A stretch of 63,258 nt of DNA from Paludibaculum sp. (lineage in GTDB: Bacteria > Acidobacteriota > Terriglobia > Bryobacterales > Bryobacteraceae): assembly GCA_029973955.1 (NCBI GenBank), contig JARKQJ010000093.1:1-63258 (forward strand). The letters are read 5' to 3'. Made by a program: the position numbers and the translations under genes. Below, in pieces: positions 60,184-63,258 of the stretch (within the stretch, counting starts at the first letter, position 1; each line of letters opens with the position of its first letter). The notes under the pieces are model-generated. The model saw only the letters and a program-made list of their open reading frames with translations, searched no databases and had not been told where the DNA came from.

Positions 60184-61338
60184 CTACTGTTTGCTGGAGG
60201 ACTTGCGTATATCGGTGATGGAAGTGCCGGGAATGGGCAGCATGTAGAGCAGGCGCTTGTTGCGGGCGGTGGCCGCCACTTCTTCCTTGGAGACGGTTTC
60301 GGCGCGCAGCATGGCGGGATCGTTCCAGGTGGTGCGCTGGCCGGCGACGGCGCCGGAGTCGATGTAGGGCTCGCGGATTTCCAGGAACGCGTTGGAGCGG
60401 AGTTCGGAGAGATACTCGCGCATCTTGGGGCCGACGATCTGCTGAGCGAGGCGTTCGCGGATTTCGTTCTCGACGTCGGTGAGTTCGGCCTGGCCCTCTT
60501 TCTGGTGGTCTTCGACGCGCAGAATCAGCCAGCCGTTATCGAGCTTGATGGGGTCGGTGACGAAGCCGCGGGCCTTGTCCCAGATCATGTCTTCGAGGTT
60601 CTTGCTGAGGCCGCCTTTTTCGTAGGGATCGAGCATGCCGCCCTGCTTGGCGGTGGCGCCGTCGGAGTTGTCGCGGACGAGGTCAGTGAAGCGTTCACCG
60701 CGCCGGGCGCGGGTGACCAGATCCTTGGCCTTCTTCTCGGCGGCTGCCTTGCCGGCGGCGTCCTTATCGACGGTGCTGATGAGGATTTCGCGCAGGAAGA
60801 CGCGCTCTTTGCGCTGGAAGGCGGCCTTGTTCTTCTGGTAGAACTCCTCGATGTCCTTGCGCGGGACGTTGACCTTGCTGTAAACCTCCTGGCCGATCAC
60901 GCGGTTGGTGAGCATGCTGTTGCGGGCTTCGGCCTTGAAGTCCTCAAAGGTCATGCCGGTCTGTTCGCGGATCCAGGCCTGGAACTTTTCGGGGTCTGCG
61001 ATCTTATTGTCGAGCTGAATGCCGCCGAGGTACTTGGTGACTTCGGAGTCGACGTTGATGTTGAGTTCCTTGCCGCGCTGAACGAGGAGGAGGCTATCGA
61101 TGCGGTCGCGCAGAAGGTCCTTCTCGGCGTCCTTCATGGCGGCCTCCACCTGGTTGGGGGTCATGCCGCGTTGGCGCAGGCCGCCTTCCATGTCGCGGCG
61201 GGAGCGCACGAGATCGCTCCGGGTAATGATGTCTCCGTTGACCTTGGCGATGATCTGCTCAATGGTCAGGGTGTCGGCTGCCGGCAGCGACGCCGGCACA
61301 AGAGCGGCCGCACAGAGGGCCAGGACGCAAAACCTCAT
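60184..61338 (-). CDS. SurA/PpiC-type peptidyl-prolyl cis-trans isomerase, periplasmic
   Basis: 384 residues from MRFCVLALCAAALVPASLPAAD (signal peptide); the longer frame upstream overlaps the region next to tex and has no support. The N-terminal SurA-like chaperone part (IEQIIAKVNGDIITRSDLVRSR, LLRDRIDSLLLVQRGKEL) is followed by a parvulin domain (about 190-290: VFLREILIST, ARRGERFTDLVRDNSDGATAKQGGML, FVTDPIKLDNGWLILRVED). It likely assists outer-membrane protein folding, which fits a genome with large TonB barrels. It lies 7 bp downstream of tex and 6 bp upstream of the YhaM-like gene. Confidence 0.9.
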   Translation of the reverse strand: MRFCVLALCAAALVPASLPAADTLTIEQIIAKVNGDIITRSDLVRSRRDMEGGLRQRGMTPNQVEAAMKDAEKDLLRDRIDSLLLVQRGKELNINVDSEVTKYLGGIQLDNKIADPEKFQAWIREQTGMTFEDFKAEARNSMLTNRVIGQEVYSKVNVPRKDIEEFYQKNKAAFQRKERVFLREILISTVDKDAAGKAAAEKKAKDLVTRARRGERFTDLVRDNSDGATAKQGGMLDPYEKGGLSKNLEDMIWDKARGFVTDPIKLDNGWLILRVEDHQKEGQAELTDVENEIRERLAQQIVGPKMREYLSELRSNAFLEIREPYIDSGAVAGQRTTWNDPAMLRAETVSKEEVAATARNKRLLYMLPIPGTSITDIRKSSSKQ

Positions 61339-61345
61339 GGAGTAA

Positions 61346-63258
<1,913 letters not shown>

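Overview
The window is high-GC DNA from a chromosome that looks like a soil Acidobacteriota member of the Bryobacter/Solibacter type. This is an inference from content: a very large TonB-dependent receptor with an N-terminal carboxypeptidase-regulatory domain, formylglycine sulfatases, secreted glycosidases, DUF1080 and beta-propeller proteins, and many secreted proteins with no known role. There is no rRNA, CRISPR array, prophage or intact insertion sequence. One tRNA-Thr gene is present.

Region by region. 1-4560 (minus): a tightly overlapping aromatic operon, trpC-trpF-trpB-trpA-aroQ-aroF, running off the left edge. 4653-7891 (plus): a LOG-family nucleotide phosphoribohydrolase, then the AmmeMemoRadiSam pair (radical SAM enzyme and a Memo-AMMECR1 fusion). 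7898-13409: a secreted protein, 6-phosphogluconate dehydrogenase, a membrane Fe-S oxidoreductase of the EtfD/EMO type, and a universal stress protein followed by a 29-residue membrane microprotein. 13537-19312: the TonB receptor, divergent from a membrane signalling protein that is followed by a PIG-L-like deacetylase. 19624-25573: a CpaE-like ATPase with a damaged P-loop, a sulfatase, an oxidoreductase, a CAP protein, a decayed GH5 cellulase and an ACT-domain protein. 25570-30323 (minus): phenylacetate-CoA ligase, then a hexuronate-type catabolic operon (uxaA, zinc dehydrogenase, kduD).

30418-33552 is the structurally oddest part. A GDP-fucose pyrophosphorylase gene and a convergent LacI-family gene, which overlap tail to tail by 70 bp, have undergone a tandem duplication. 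The inner copies have then shrunk by deletions, mostly at short direct repeats, so one intact copy of each gene flanks two remnants. 33556-41850 holds a lipid-kinase-like protein, a papain-family peptidase paired with a lipoprotein, several secreted proteins, a candidate structured RNA near 37.7-37.83 kb, and a TetR gene divergent from a beta-propeller gene. 41977-49589 is a glycan-degradation block: GH92 alpha-mannosidase (with Gln where many relatives have Glu), an esterase-SMP-30 fusion, a sulfatase and a GH29 alpha-L-fucosidase. The sulfatase-fucosidase pair together with the fucose pyrophosphorylase points to use of sulfated, fucosylated glycans.

49631-63258 returns to household genes: tRNA-Thr, an NHL protein, NfeD protease with slipin, serS, a fused alpha-beta E1 of a branched-chain 2-oxoacid dehydrogenase, a HAD phosphatase, a BlaI-type regulator, a YhaM-like exonuclease, a parvulin-type isomerase, and tex running off the right edge.

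I found no single unambiguous new system. The best candidates for new biology are the duplicated fucose/LacI locus, the structured RNA, the Usp-microprotein pair, the peptidase-lipoprotein pair and several enzymes with altered catalytic residues.
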